A stretch of 64,000 bases of DNA from Amaurobius ferox (lineage: Eukaryota; Arthropoda; Arachnida; Araneae; Amaurobiidae): positions 102,517,455 through 102,581,454 of the forward strand of contig OX578152.1 of assembly GCA_951213105.1 (NCBI GenBank), read 5' to 3'. Shown here in pieces: positions 1 through 10,420 of the stretch. Under the pieces are notes generated by a model. It made no database searches. It was not told the DNA's origin and worked only from the letters and a program-made list of their open reading frames with translations. Position numbers and translations under genes: made by a program. Numbering within the stretch: the first letter of the stretch is position 1; every line of letters starts with the position of its first letter.

Positions 1-60
1 TCCCCAGGGGCGGTGCACAGAAGAGATATAAAGGAGATGATAGGAAGATGTCAAGTGTTG

Positions 61-585
61 TTGTTATTAATCCTACTTTATACATAGTATTGAGAAAGTA
101 TTGTTTTCACGAAATTTTTCGATTTCGAAAATTTGATGCCAATTTGTTTTACGACTTCCTGAACACGTTTTGACTATTTTTTAAGTTATGTCTGTCTGTC
201 TGATGTCTGTGGGTTTTTCTTCTTTTGTGTACACGATAGCAACCACAGATATTAATGGATTTTTACGAAATTTTATATTCGGCTTTGTTATTAAAATGTC
301 CAGAACTAGGTGGATTTTTTTAAGTTCAAGCGAGGACTCCGAAATGTATTCGAATTTTTTTATTTTTTTAACATGGCAGCATAGGACAAAATTTGACATA
401 ATCATGAATGAAAGGGTGTATATAAGGCTCAATAATCACAAGACTTGATAATTTAAATTATTGTGAAAAATAACTGCGATATCATTATTTTTTGTTTGTG
501 ACGTCATTATCGCCCACCTTGAAGGCAAGTTATCATCTCGGTGATGGGTAAATTGCCAAGTATGGTATCAATCGAAAGATTTTTT
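61..585 (+). repeat. Dispersed repeat module R, copy R1 (5' part)
   Basis: This stretch matches, on the plus strand, a module that recurs on the minus strand inside the 17.5-45.2 kb array (around 18.0-18.46, 26.0-26.5, 34.9-35.6, 41.3-41.9 and 44.6-45.2 kb) and on the plus strand at 58.7-59.3 kb. Shared landmarks, in order, are a GTATAGAGAA-like start, a GTCT microsatellite near 187-210, a segment ending in ATTAATGGATTTTTACG, a 'GGCAGCATAGGACAAAATTTGAC' type block, and a CCAAG..GGTATCAATCGAAA block just before the minisatellite. The short open frames at 181-448 on both strands are by-products of this non-coding repeat. Confidence 0.8.
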
Positions 586-1431
586 CAGGCCCTTTAATAT
601 AAAAGGTAACACGCTATAGTCCTTTAAAGTAAAAGGTAACACGCTATAGCCTTTTAAAGCAAAATGTAATATGCAATAGCCCTTTACAGTAAAAGGTAAC
701 TCGATATAGCTCTTTAAAGTAAAAGATAACACGCTATAGCCCTTTAAAGTAAAAGGTAACACGCTATAGCCCTTTAAAATAACAGGTAACACGCAATAGC
801 CCTTTAATGTTAAAAGTTACACGCTATAGCCTTTTAAAGTAAAATGTAATACGCAGTAGCCCTTTAAAGTGAAAGGTTACACGCTATAGTCCTTTAAAGT
901 AAAAGGTAACTCGATATAGCTCTTTAAAGTAAAAGATAACACGCTATAGCCCTTTAAAGTAAAATGTAACACGATATAGCCCTTTAAAGTAAAAGGTAAC
1001 ACGCTATAGCCCTTTAAAGTAAAAGTTAACACGCTATGGACCTTTAAGGTAAAAGGTAACACTCTATAGCCCTTTAAAGTAAAAGGTAACACGATATAGC
1101 CCTTTAAAGTAAAAGGTAACACGCTATAGCCCTTTAAAGTAAAAGGTAACACGCTATAGTCCTTTAAAGTAAAAGGTAACACGCTATAGCTCTTTAAGGT
1201 AAAATGTAACACGCTATAGCCCTTTAAAGTAAAACTTAACTCGAAATAGCTCTTTAAAGTAAAAGATAACACGCTATAGCCCTTTAAAGTAAAAGGTAAC
1301 ACGCTGTAGCCCTTTAAAGTAAAATGTAACACGCTATAGCCCTTTAAAGTAAAAGGTAACACGCTATAGCCCTTTAAAGTAAAAGGTAACTCGATATAGC
1401 TCTTTAAAGTAAAAGATAACACGCTATAGTT
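580..1431. repeat. 30-bp minisatellite inside R1 (~28 units)
   Basis: About 28 head-to-tail copies of a 30-bp unit (CCTTTAAAGTAAAAGGTAAC followed by ACGCTATAGC). Because 30 is a multiple of 3, the minus strand reads as open 10-residue repeats (VLPFTLKGYS type); these are not genes. A variant pair of units (TCGATATAGCTCTTTAAAGT, then AAAAGATAAC) recurs at about 690, 900, 1230 and 1380, spacings of 7, 11 and 5 units, so blocks have been copied together. In other R copies the same site holds only one unit (for example 59241-59280 and 41400-41430). Confidence 0.95.
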
Positions 1432-1560
1432 ATAAAAATGTAGACCCACGATACCGATTTTTCAAATCTTTTCTTATAAAATTTGAAAAAAAGAAATTGA
1501 TTCTGGTATGAGAAAGTCGAGTTGAGTTACACACCAGTTAATTTTAATTATCATCGATCA
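1432..1560 (+). repeat. R1 continued beyond the minisatellite
   Basis: After the minisatellite the sequence resumes homology to R in the array, most clearly in the GATTCTGGTATGAGAAAGTC and CAGTTAATTTTAATTATC blocks, which match on the opposite strand the 'accagaattcat' and 'tcaccaattaaaac' blocks near 29.7 kb and 41.3 kb. This shows that the minisatellite is an expansion within a transposon-like repeat and not flanking DNA. Confidence 0.7.
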
Positions 1561-2629
1561 ATTTAGGCTTTATTGATGAATTCGTGAAAAAGAGAGGTAT
1601 AATGATCCTTTTAATGGAGATTCGGATATAGTATACAGTTATTTTCGGAAAAATGTGAGCTTATAAAGTTCACTCTGGATTGGGCTCCTAAAAGGGTTCT
1701 TAAAAATTCGTATTAAGAAACACATGAGTTGTGCTTCTAAATAGGAGGTATCTAAATCTTCAATTGCTGTACATTCTTTAGATTCTAATTAAGTTTTTAG
1801 CTTTTTGGAAACCAAGATAATTTCCACATCTAATTTAATTTTTTAATTGGGTTTCTTTAAAGTTTCTCTATGATTTCTTGTTCAAACCCTCTTGTTAACA
1901 TTGCTCTTTCCTACCTCCAGCTTGGGAATCTCTGGTATAATTTTTTCCAGTCTGCTTCATTTTATTTTCAACTATTTGTCTTTCTTTTTTCAAATTTTAG
2001 TTATCGTAAGCAATATTGTTTGACGAAGATAATTAATATAGCCTCTGAATCCAGTTGGTTCTTTCATAATATTTCTTCACCTTTATTTTTATTTTTCCAA
2101 CTGTTTTGCTGTCATTTTTTGTTATTTTCCATTTATTCCTTTTGGTTGCATGTTTTACAGTAGGTTTAAATATCCTATGTTATTCAGCTACCATTTTGCA
2201 TGTTTACTCACTAATCAGTTGTTTATATTCGCTCTGCTATCCGTTTGTTTGCCGTATTGATTTCTTGCCATGCATTCTTTATTTTCTGCAATTCTTTCTT
2301 TCCTTCGTGGTTTTTACCGTTTGATTGTAGTAACCTGCTACTCTTTTCCATCCTTATTGGTCTTACCTCTCTTTATTTCTCCTCGCGACCATGGCAGCTT
2401 TTCTACTGCCTTTAGCCGAGTATGCTATTCTAACGCAAATGCCGAACTTGTTTGAGTAAGTGAGGTTGCGCTACTTGCTTCTCTTAAAGAAGGCTATTGT
2501 TTGGCTTCCAAACAGGTTGACACTCAAATTTTATTGTATACTATATTTATACAAATATTTTATATTAATTTACTTTTTTCAAATGAAATTTTTAAGCGTT
2601 AATTGACATAGAGTTCCTTTTAAGTGTGA
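1561..2629. other. AT-rich spacer, no supported feature
   Basis: 1870-2455 is rich in pyrimidines on the plus strand and gives three overlapping short open frames of hydrophobic, Phe/Leu/Ser-rich composition. They have no recognisable domain and look like composition effects. I see no repeat homology to other parts of the window. Confidence 0.5.
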
Positions 2630-3180
2630 TGCGAACTTAATTTTGGAGAAAGTTTGAACAAATAAATTTTCCTTTTGAGGAGGGTGTAAACGTGTAAAGT
2701 TCACTTTTAAATAAGGTGTGACAGTATAAAGTTTTCTTTTAAATAAGGTGTGAATGTGTAAAGTTTTCCTTTAAATAAGGTGTGAACCTGTAGAGGTTTC
2801 TTTTAACTAAAGTGTGAACGTAAAAAGTTTTCTTTTTAAATGTGTGGACGTGTGCTGTTTTCTTTAAATAAGGTGTGAACTTGTAAAGTTTTTTTTTAAA
2901 TATGGTGTGAACGTGTACAATTTTCTTTCAAATAAGGTGTGAACCTGTACAGGTTTCTTTTAACTAAAATTTGAACGTGTAATGTTTTCTTTAAATAAGG
3001 TGTGAACCTATACAGGTTTCTTTTAGCTAAAGTGGGAAAGTGAAAAATTTTCTTTTAAATAAGGTGTGAACGTGTAAGGTTTTTCTTTAAATAAGGTGTG
3101 GATGCGTAGAGTTTTCCTTTAAATAAGGTGTAAAGTATTCTTTTAAAAAAGGTATAAATATATAAAGATTCCTTTCAACG
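2630..3180. repeat. Degenerate ~31-32-bp tandem repeat
   Basis: Roughly 17 imperfect copies of a unit close to AAATAAGGTGTGAACGTGTA followed by AAGTTTTCTTTT. Units vary by short indels and by a recurrent variant (CCTGTACAGGTTTCTTTTAA) that alternates with the main form around 2770-3030. No coding capacity. Confidence 0.9.
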
Positions 3181-3708
3181 AATTGTAATTAAGCAATATT
3201 TACTTTCATTGGTGGTACGACTATATAAACATCCCATTCATATCAGGTTAAGTTTTAATACATACAGGGAAGGTACGGATATATTACTAAGTTCATTTCA
3301 AGAAAGGTAAGACAAAGGAGGAAAAATTATGATTACAAATAGCTGGCCTAAAATACACGTTCGTATTTTATACAGCAGCATAATTCATCTTTTTTTACAT
3401 TATTTGCACACTACATTTTTTTAAAGTTTTATATTGTGTATTTATCATTATAGCTGTTTTGTAAATTCAAAAACAATCTTATGTTATATTAGCTGTACTT
3501 TCAAAGGTTAACATAAATGCGAAAACCAAAATATAATGTTCAAAAATAAAAGTTTCGCCATTCACAGCATATGCGAAATTGAAAAAAAAAAGGCATGTAT
3601 CCGTTTAAAAGGTAATGACGATCCGTCTTTGTCAGTATAAATCAGAGTATCAGTATCAATGAAGGCGCGACCTCGCTTGTCAAAAAATTGCTGTGTCACG
3701 TGACTCAG

Positions 3709-3710
<2 letters not shown>

Positions 3711-3793
<83 letters not shown>
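3711..3793. repeat. (AT)n microsatellite
   Basis: An uninterrupted AT dinucleotide run of about 83 bp, followed at 3808-3826 by a short GCC trinucleotide run. The open frame across it (IYIYIY) is an artefact. Confidence 0.97.
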
Positions 3794-3797
<4 letters not shown>

Positions 3798-3833
3798 AAA
3801 AGGAGTAGCTGCCGCCGCCGCCGCTGTTTGACA

Positions 3834-4320
3834 AATTTCTCATTTCTCGAAATTCTTTGCTTCGTACCGCAAAAACTGTTGCATATAAAAATATGAAATT
3901 TGGTACACTCGTAGAAAAAACTTTGTAAAATACGCTGAAATAAACCGTTTTTGATATATATTGCAGTTTAAGAAATATTTAATGTCAAAATCAAAGACAA
4001 AATATTCGATCTGCGAGTTCGCGTCCTGGATAGACTAACAATATCAAGACCACGAATTTTTGATGGCAGGTACCTACTCGGGTGAATTTCTGCAGGATGG
4101 AGCCCCTTTTTTAATTTCGATGTAGTTTTTGAGATATTTTACTTTTTATGCACTTCTGAAGTGAACTTTTTTTTCGTACCGGCACGTTTAGCAATTTCTC
4201 TGTCTCGTACCATTAAAACTATAGCATGCAAAAACATGCTGTATGGTACACTTAGAGAGAAATAATAGGATAACACGATGAAATAAACCGTTTATCGATT
4301 TAAACTTTAGTTTGGCCCGA
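3834..4320. repeat. Diverged direct duplication (~350-bp period)
   Basis: The block at about 3834-3990 (CGTACCGCAAAAACTGTTGC, GGTACACTCGTAGAAAA, GAAATAAACCGTTTTTGAT) recurs diverged at about 4188-4320 (CGTACCATTAAAACTATAGC, GGTACACTTAGAGAGAA, GAAATAAACCGTTTATCGAT). The order of landmarks is kept, so this is an old tandem duplication of an unidentified repeat. The intervening 3990-4187 has no clear feature. The minus-strand open frames at 4188-4559 are not supported. Confidence 0.65.
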
Positions 4321-4640
4321 AATAGCTCGCGAAGCGAACTCATGATCAAGGAATTCAGTCTTTGGGTTCCCTGGGCTAAGAAAAATTCCTGCTTTTGCAT
4401 CCTGCGGAAAATAGTGAGGGATAGAAAATATTTTTTTGAAAGTAGAATTTTTAGGAAAGATAGATATGAAGAGAGAGCAGAGAGTAGGAGCCGAAGAGGG
4501 TTGCACGAGCGGAGCGAGCAGGGGGCAGAGGTCCATAGTGTATATATATATATAAACATATAACAGACAGAGGTAACATCATACGCAATTTTTCAAAATC
4601 GCTTATTATGAACTAAAATCAATCTCACAATACAAAAAAT

Positions 4641-5406
4641 CTGATGTGGGCAACACATGACTTTCCTTATATAATATAATGAATTTACTACTTTTACAGT
4701 AAAAAAATAGGTTATTCTTATAGTAGATACTAATATTCTTTCGAAGATATTGAATTTTCGACAATGAGTCGTCATTTTCATTGATTTAGCGTAATTTTTA
4801 TCCATTTGGCGAGATTTTCGTTAATTTGGCAACATTTCAAAAAGTCGCCAAGTTGGTGATATTCCGCCAAATTCGTCGCCAAAATCTCGCCAAGCGTTAT
4901 GGACGAAGGAATAAGTTGTTCTTACAGCAGATAAATGACTATTGGCGTTCAAATACAAAAGTATTACTCAAAGTATCTTTTTTCATGAATGGAACGAGCT
5001 AGATCCACGAGAATGATGTCACCCAATTTATCGCATGGTATTACATATGAAAAGTGAACATGTTTCTCAATAGGAATTTTTTTTTTTTCATTTTATATGA
5101 CTTTTTAATAATTTTTTTGAAAAATGTACAATATCTCGAGAACGGTTCATGTTAGCGTTCTAAAATTTATGTCAATTGTTTTCTAATGAAAAATTACATA
5201 AGAAATGTCTATTTGCGTAATTTTATTAATGGTTTTGATTTTTTGACGATTTTTTCAAAATTTTATTCGAAAATTTAGGGGAGTTCTGAACATTCGATTA
5301 CGTATAAAAACAATAGGCTTCCAGTGATTATGGATTGTGATTCTTGTACCAAATTTGGTTCGAATTGGTCCATTCGTTCGTCAGTTATCCTCTCCACAAT
5401 CTCACT

Positions 5407-5453
<47 letters not shown>

Positions 5454-5581
5454 ACATCACTTCAAAAATGTTTGATTCGTGATCAAGGATGCTTGAAACG
5501 TGCTCTCCCGTCGAAAACTCGAATTCGAATTTTCGAACCCGTCACAATACTTTCCTTATACATTATGTATATAAGGAAAGT
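4641..5581 (+). mobile_element. Non-autonomous element, family Y (copy Y1)
   Basis: A 0.94-kb unit starting CTGATGTGGGCAACACATGA and ACTTTCCTTATATA, and ending with a hairpin at 5549-5581 whose arms are ACTTTCCTTATA and TATAAGGAAAGT. The start and end therefore share an inverted ACTTTCCTTATA-type terminus. Inside are a cluster of GCCAA/TTGGC motifs (4805-4900), a (CA)n run at about 5407-5450 and an 'AATTGGTCCATTCGTTCGTC' block. An inverted copy lies at 63001-63936. No transposase is encoded. The layout (subterminal inverted repeats, internal microsatellite, 3' stem-loop) resembles Helentron-associated DINE-1-like elements, but that assignment is inference. Confidence 0.75.
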
Positions 5582-8059
5582 AATAAAATCTCCAAATCAC
5601 AAAATGAGAATCACAATTGCCTATATATTCCAAAAACAACGTAAATTTTATATTTACAACACTCCATTTTGACCGCTTATAAAAACGGGAAAGGAAATAA
5701 ATGGCTTCTACGTATCATCGCACATAAGGACGTTTTTCACCTCCGCAAAGCAGAAAAAAGTAAAAGATTCAAAACATCTCCAGGGTAGTTCTTCCCGAAT
5801 GTCAAAAACACACCTATTATGCGCAACGGCTACTTCCTCTAATGGATCTGATCCAGATACGAAGAACACGTGAGTGCAGACAATTTCCGTTTAAGTGGAA
5901 ACGTTCTGTTTCAGTGATTGAATGCGATCACTTAAGAAATTACAAATAGTATTAAAATTACTTACGAAATCGAAAAATAATATTTCTGTTAAAATGATCA
6001 TATGTATGAAGTTTTAACCCAATTGTAGAATTGTATTAATCTTAGTTTTTTTAATGCGACGATATATAAATTAGATCACATAAAGCAATCGATTTGTGTG
6101 AATACTAGCCTAAATCAGTATAAATCATAAATTAACTAAGAAATAAATTTGAAATTAAAAAAAAAATAATATCAAGGTGCGCCTATTCGGTCCTGAAGTA
6201 TCTATGTACCAAATTTCATAGTCGTACGGCGATCAGATTTTCCACTACAGACTGTACAAATAAACACACATACAAAGATTTTCCATCTTCCTTTCCAGAA
6301 AAAGGTAAAAATGTTTTTAAATGCTTGGTTTGTCAGAATGTACTTTTTGTTCTTGATGCCTTACACGTTTTAATTCTTCTAAAATGAAAAAGAAGGTACC
6401 AGATCAAATGTGTTCACTATTGTCCTTTGAGGAAATGTTGTGCAAATGCTCTTGACTTTAAAGGATTTTATGCGATTATATTTAAAACCGGTCATTTATT
6501 TAAAAACATGTATTTAAAATTACATTTCTCATTTCAAACTAGGTGATCTTTTGAATTTGCCTATCCAGACATAAATGGTAGGCTTAACATAGAACTTGGC
6601 ATTCCATGAAACTCGGGAAAATCTTATTTCTACATTTAAAAACAATTCTACATAAAGCAGAAATAAGTGTAATTTTACCGTAGCGCTAGAAGGAATAGTG
6701 TGCTATTCCGTTTATGTGCTTGACTAGTCTTTTCTTGCTTGAAATTTCTTACTTTATGATTTGTCGTACAATTTCTCTCTGACTGTATTATTTAACACTG
6801 GCTTACACTTAGGCAATATAAACTGACAGTATTGTAAGCAAAGTTAAAATGATATTATTGTAAGCAAAGTTAAAGGGATATTATTGTAAGTAAGGTTAAG
6901 GGGATTACAGTCTTGTTTAAGAGCACTGTTGATACAGTACAATTTAACTTCGATTATGCGCATTAATGGGGGGTGGGGTAAATGAATAATACTGTGAGTA
7001 AAATTAGAGCACTATAGTATTGTCTAAGGATACTTTAAGTACAATATTTCTTATCTTAAAAAAGAAAATAACATCTGATATGTAAAATAGCGGACCTGGA
7101 TGAAACTTTCTACAGCTTACGTCCTTACTCGAACGTATCACAGACAAACCTGGCAAAATAAATAAATGCACCAGGGAAAAATAAATGCAATAATGCCCTA
7201 GGGTATAAATAAATGCACTAACCTACAAGTGACTTACCTAAGTATAGAGATAGTACTGAGAACAAAATGAAAAAAGAGTTTAGTATTATCTAAAGGTACA
7301 TGGTACTCATGTGAGTACAGAATTATATAACCAGTTGCGCACACAAAACATATTCGCGTTGCTTTCTAGGGTGAAAATATTGTCTAGTTAAAGAATATAT
7401 ATATTTCGGTCGACGATTTTCAACTCTTGAATTGAACTGGGTTGAAATATTTTGGTGGCCCTTATGGTTATTTTTATACACACGAATGCTACTTGACAGA
7501 AAATTAGAGTCAAAATGGGTCTCTAAATCCCCGGAAAAATGTATACACACAAAGGTACCCCACTTTGCTCATACAAAGTAAATTTTAATCTTGTTCATAC
7601 GAGTTTAAATACCGGAGGGAGTACCATTTGGCCACCTGTGTGTCTTGCAGCTAGTTGATTGCATGTAATGTCTGTGCTTGCGATCATGGAGATGTCTTTA
7701 TCATGAAAGGTTTCTGAGGAAAGTTTAAATAGAAAACAGGGAACTTTTCCTTCGTAATGAAGAAATCTCGATAAAATGTTTTACTGTGAATAATATTTTT
7801 TTACAACGTAAGTATGTTGCAAGTGTTGTCCAAAAATATTTCAATATATGCATTCTGCACTGGCAGAATTAGACCTTTCCTCTTACTCCCTACCTGTTCT
7901 GCCAAAATTCTTAGCATTTTGTCCAACTTTTCAAATAGCTTACATTGCTTCCAAAAACTCAAAATTAATATTTTTCTGACTTTTCCTGGAAGTATATTCA
8001 TCTATATCTTGTGTCGCATTCTACATGGCGCATTTACCTAAATAAGGCTAATTAAGAGA
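5582..8059. other. Long spacer with small repeats
   Basis: No gene recognised. Small features: three ~28-bp direct repeats of 'gatattattgtaagcaaagttaa' type at about 6829-6905; a transposon-like fragment at about 6175-6305 (GTACCAAATTTCATAGTCGT, resembling the CCAAATTT block of families X and Y); and repeated AATAAATGCA motifs at 7160-7215. Open frames at 7323-7550 and 7801-8041 have no recognisable similarity, and the second pair overlap on opposite strands. Confidence 0.45.
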
Positions 8060-8545
8060 TCTGATGTGGACAGCACATGCCATTCCTTACAGACTCAAAT
8101 GCATTCTATCTTCCTTTCTTTCATAATTCATTAAATTGAGTTTAATTGCACAAGACACCACGGATAATTATTTGAAGCTATGCTGAATTTGAAGTTTTAC
8201 ATCAACTTTCGCTTTTATTTGGAGATGGGTATATTTTCAAAGACAATGTAAAAATATGAAAAAAAAATCTGAGATATCTCGATGACGGTTAGTCTTTAAG
8301 GAATGGAGTTGATTTTACTTTTTTTCTCGATAAAATTTACAATTTACTCATCAAAGAAGCATGTAATTGATATACAGGGTGTATCATATTGAATGGGACA
8401 AAAAAAATAGTATAGTACAAATTCTGTAATTAATTTATTTAGCCGAAACAAATTAATTTTGAAACTACAATTATACAAGTTTTATCTGGCAACAGCGAAA
8501 AATCTTCCGGTTATAAAATGGCCGCTAGAGGCACTGTTAATCAAA

Positions 8546-9053
8546 ATGGCGTCATCCATGCAGGAGAAAGCGAACTGTGTTTTGGAATACGCCAAAGCAT
8601 CATCATTTATCATCGTTTTCGACACAAAAACATTTTCGCACGAAATTTGGTAAAGAACCACAACATCGGACGGTGTCATGCGGAGTACGATCACATTAAA
8701 CATGTGGGTCCGTAAGTCCTTCCGAGAGGTTGGTGGTGGGGGAAGGAGGGCACGGTCCCTGTGGATGCCTCCCCCACTGGGTTCCGGTTTAAATTGGGTG
8801 GCACTTCCCGACCGTCCAAACAGTTACCTTACACCTTTCTGGTAGGTTGGACGGTTTGGGTCTCAACAACAACAACAACAACATCGAACGCTGGGTGAAG
8901 CAGTTTGAGGACACGGGCTGCTCGTGTAAGAAAACCAACCCTGGACGACCAGGACCCAAAACTGAAATGGTTGAAAAAATTCGTGAAACGTTTTTACGAA
9001 GTCCCACAAAATCAATGCGTCGTGCGAGTTCTGTACTCAATGTACCTCACTGA
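8546..9053 (+). pseudogene. Mariner-type transposase remnant, N-terminal HTH (broken)
   Basis: The remnant starts at the ATG at 8546 with the residues MASSMQEKANCVLEYAKASS, then changes frame near 8610. It continues as RFRHKNIFARNLVKNHNI up to the SINE insertion at 8673 and resumes after it as ERWVKQFEDTGCSCKKTNPG, then a GRPG linker and a KSMRRASSVLNVP helix. This is the paired-like helix-turn-helix (DUF4817 type) that opens many arthropod mariner-like transposases and binds the terminal inverted repeats. The catalytic DDE/D region is missing. A frameshift, a SINE insertion and the internal deletion make it non-functional. Family assignment is from recognition of the motif order, without a search. 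Confidence 0.8.
8673..8877 (+). mobile_element. SINE family A, 5'-truncated, (AAC)n tail
   Basis: A 205-bp SINE body ending in an (AAC)n tail and flanked by a 13-bp duplication, ACAACATCGGACG at 8660-8672 and ACAACATCGAACG at 8878-8890 (one mismatch). The body carries the family A landmarks GGAGTACGATCACRTTAAAC, CCTTCCGAGAGGTTGGTGGT, CCTGTGGATGCCTCCCCCAC and GGTAGGTTGGACGGTTTGGG. The tRNA/5S-like head is missing. It lies inside the transposase remnant of the mariner-like element, which lies inside X2: a three-level nest. Confidence 0.93.
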
Positions 9054-9119
9054 AGCAGCGGTAAACTGAAGTGCTCGAATCATTAACAAAGGATATTCTA
9101 CATATCACGAGTGTAACAG

Positions 9120-9182
9120 GAAATGGAATACCGCATAGATATTTGCCGTGTCACCGGAGGTGCATACATAGAACATCTATAG
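9120..9182 (+). pseudogene. Mariner-type transposase C-terminus remnant
   Basis: In the frame starting at 9120 the sequence reads EMEYRIDICRVTGGAYIEHL and then a TAG stop. This 'DICRVT.G..IEHL' ending is characteristic of the C-terminus of arthropod mariner-like transposases with the N-terminal HTH seen upstream. It follows the HTH remnant by only about 70 bp of non-homologous sequence, which marks the internal deletion. Confidence 0.7.
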
Positions 9183-9642
9183 AAACTTGGATAACTATAG
9201 TTTCACTGTAAATTTGATCTATCAAAATAAAGTAATTACAGCGTTCACATGTATTCTTTCTTTTTGTCCCATTCATTATGATACACCCTGTGTTTGAGCA
9301 TATGCAATATTTCGTTTTAGATTTTAATAATTTTTAAGGTTCATTAACCAAAAACGGTAGGGTTTTTTTTCTTCTGAATGCTACCAAAATCTAATCAACA
9401 CCAGGGCAAGCCAAAAGTAGCTTATGCACCAAATTTTGTAAAATTTACTCGAATAGTTTCTGATCTAGAGTGAATACATACATTGCACAGACAGAGACAC
9501 ACACAGAGACACAAACACAGAGACATTACGCTGAAAAATAAGTTTTCGTGAGTGCCAGAAACGTGTAGATCCGTTGAAAACTCGAGTTCTGATTTTCGGC
9601 ACGATCCCAATATTTTACATTGCCACTTATTGTAGGGAAAGT

Positions 9643-10420
9643 CAAAATGTAAGCTGTATTAAGAATTGAATCTAGCAGAATGGAAATGTTAGGAAAGCAT
9701 TTTTGCTGGAAGTACAGGATGTAATGCTGTATCGGAAAAAGTTTGCATGAATCTGAAATTCGCTGGAAATAAATGTTATGCTATGGCATTCCTACGTTCA
9801 AATAATAGTGTTGCTGCTTGCATTATGTTTGCTGTACCGTTTATGTCTTCGATTTAACATTTTCTATTATAATATAAAACTAGCATTACCACTCGACGTT
9901 GTCTGGGATAATACTGACATAAAATAAGGTGATATAAATATAAAATATTTTAGCTAAAATTTTTCTCTAGCTAAACTTAACAAACCAGTGAATGAGATAT
10001 GTAAATCTAATAAGCCATTTCTGAGTTATAAGAGGTTATTATAGTAAGACAAAATAATATTTTAATTCCATTTGTTCTGAGAACAGGAGATTTAAGTAGG
10101 TTGGTGAGGACAACACTTAAATCAAAGACATTCTCTTAACTGAGACTCTTGATTTATGGCTTGATTAGTTGGAAAAGTCTCCTTATTTTAGAAATTGCCT
10201 AGCTTCTAAACATATTTTCAAATTTTCTCTTTTACATATTAACGCGGTACAAAATGTGAAATATTTTAGCCATAAACCTGCTCCTTTTCAAGCTTAATAA
10301 ACCAGTCAAAAGTGTATATGAATACGTTAAGTAGCTCTCGACCAATAAGAGATTACGTCAGACAGCCAGAAACCGGTCTCTTATTCTCGCTATTTTGCAC
10401 TTCGCTGTAGGGAGTCTTCC
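9643..10420. other. Spacer, no supported feature
   Basis: AT-rich sequence without a recognised repeat or gene. It contains short similar stretches around 9935-9980 and 10246-10310 (AAATATTTTAGC..AAA, CTTAATAAACCAGT, AATGAGATATG-like), suggesting an old ~310-bp tandem duplication. Confidence 0.4.

Larger units (their letters stand above)
8375..9290 (+). mobile_element. Mariner-like DNA transposon, internally deleted
   Basis: Terminal inverted repeats of about 30 bp begin CAGGGTGTATCATATTGAAT at the left and read CAGGGTGTATCATAATGAAT on the opposite strand at the right; both continue GGGACAAAAA. The target dinucleotide is TA on the left and TG on the right, consistent with a mutated TA duplication typical of Tc1/mariner. 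Without the SINE at 8673-8877 and its duplicated target the element is about 0.7 kb, too short for a full transposase of about 340 residues. Only the N-terminal helix-turn-helix and the last ~20 codons remain, so it is a non-autonomous deletion derivative. Confidence 0.9.
8060..9642 (+). mobile_element. Non-autonomous element, family X (copy X2), interrupted
   Basis: The head CTGATGTGGACAGCACATGC and the downstream landmarks match the other X copies (12956, 15761 and 60206): TTCATTAAATTGAGTTTAAT, an ATGTAATTGATA site, CAACACCAGGGCAAGCC, a CACAGACAGAGACACACACA microsatellite near 9485, AACGTGTAGATCCGTTGAAA, and a decayed terminal hairpin ending TGTAGGGAAAGT. The mariner-like element at 8375-9290 is inserted between ATTGATA and TTTGAGCATATG, which are adjacent in the uninterrupted copy at about 61276-61300. 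Confidence 0.8.

Noticed and set aside
580..1431. CRISPR-like array
   Set aside because: The 30-bp units are contiguous with no unique spacers and the DNA is eukaryotic.
568..1449. Open minus-strand frames with 10-residue VLPFTLKGYS repeats
   Set aside because: They result from a 30-bp minisatellite whose period is a multiple of three; no start context, no non-repeat domain, and the unit is non-coding in other R copies.
1870..2455. Overlapping hydrophobic open frames as a membrane protein gene
   Set aside because: Three short overlapping frames in pyrimidine-rich DNA, no conserved motif, no splice-supported extension visible.
3562..3843. IYIYIY-type open frames (also 57300-57648 and 58478-58720)
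   Set aside because: Direct translation of (AT)n microsatellites.
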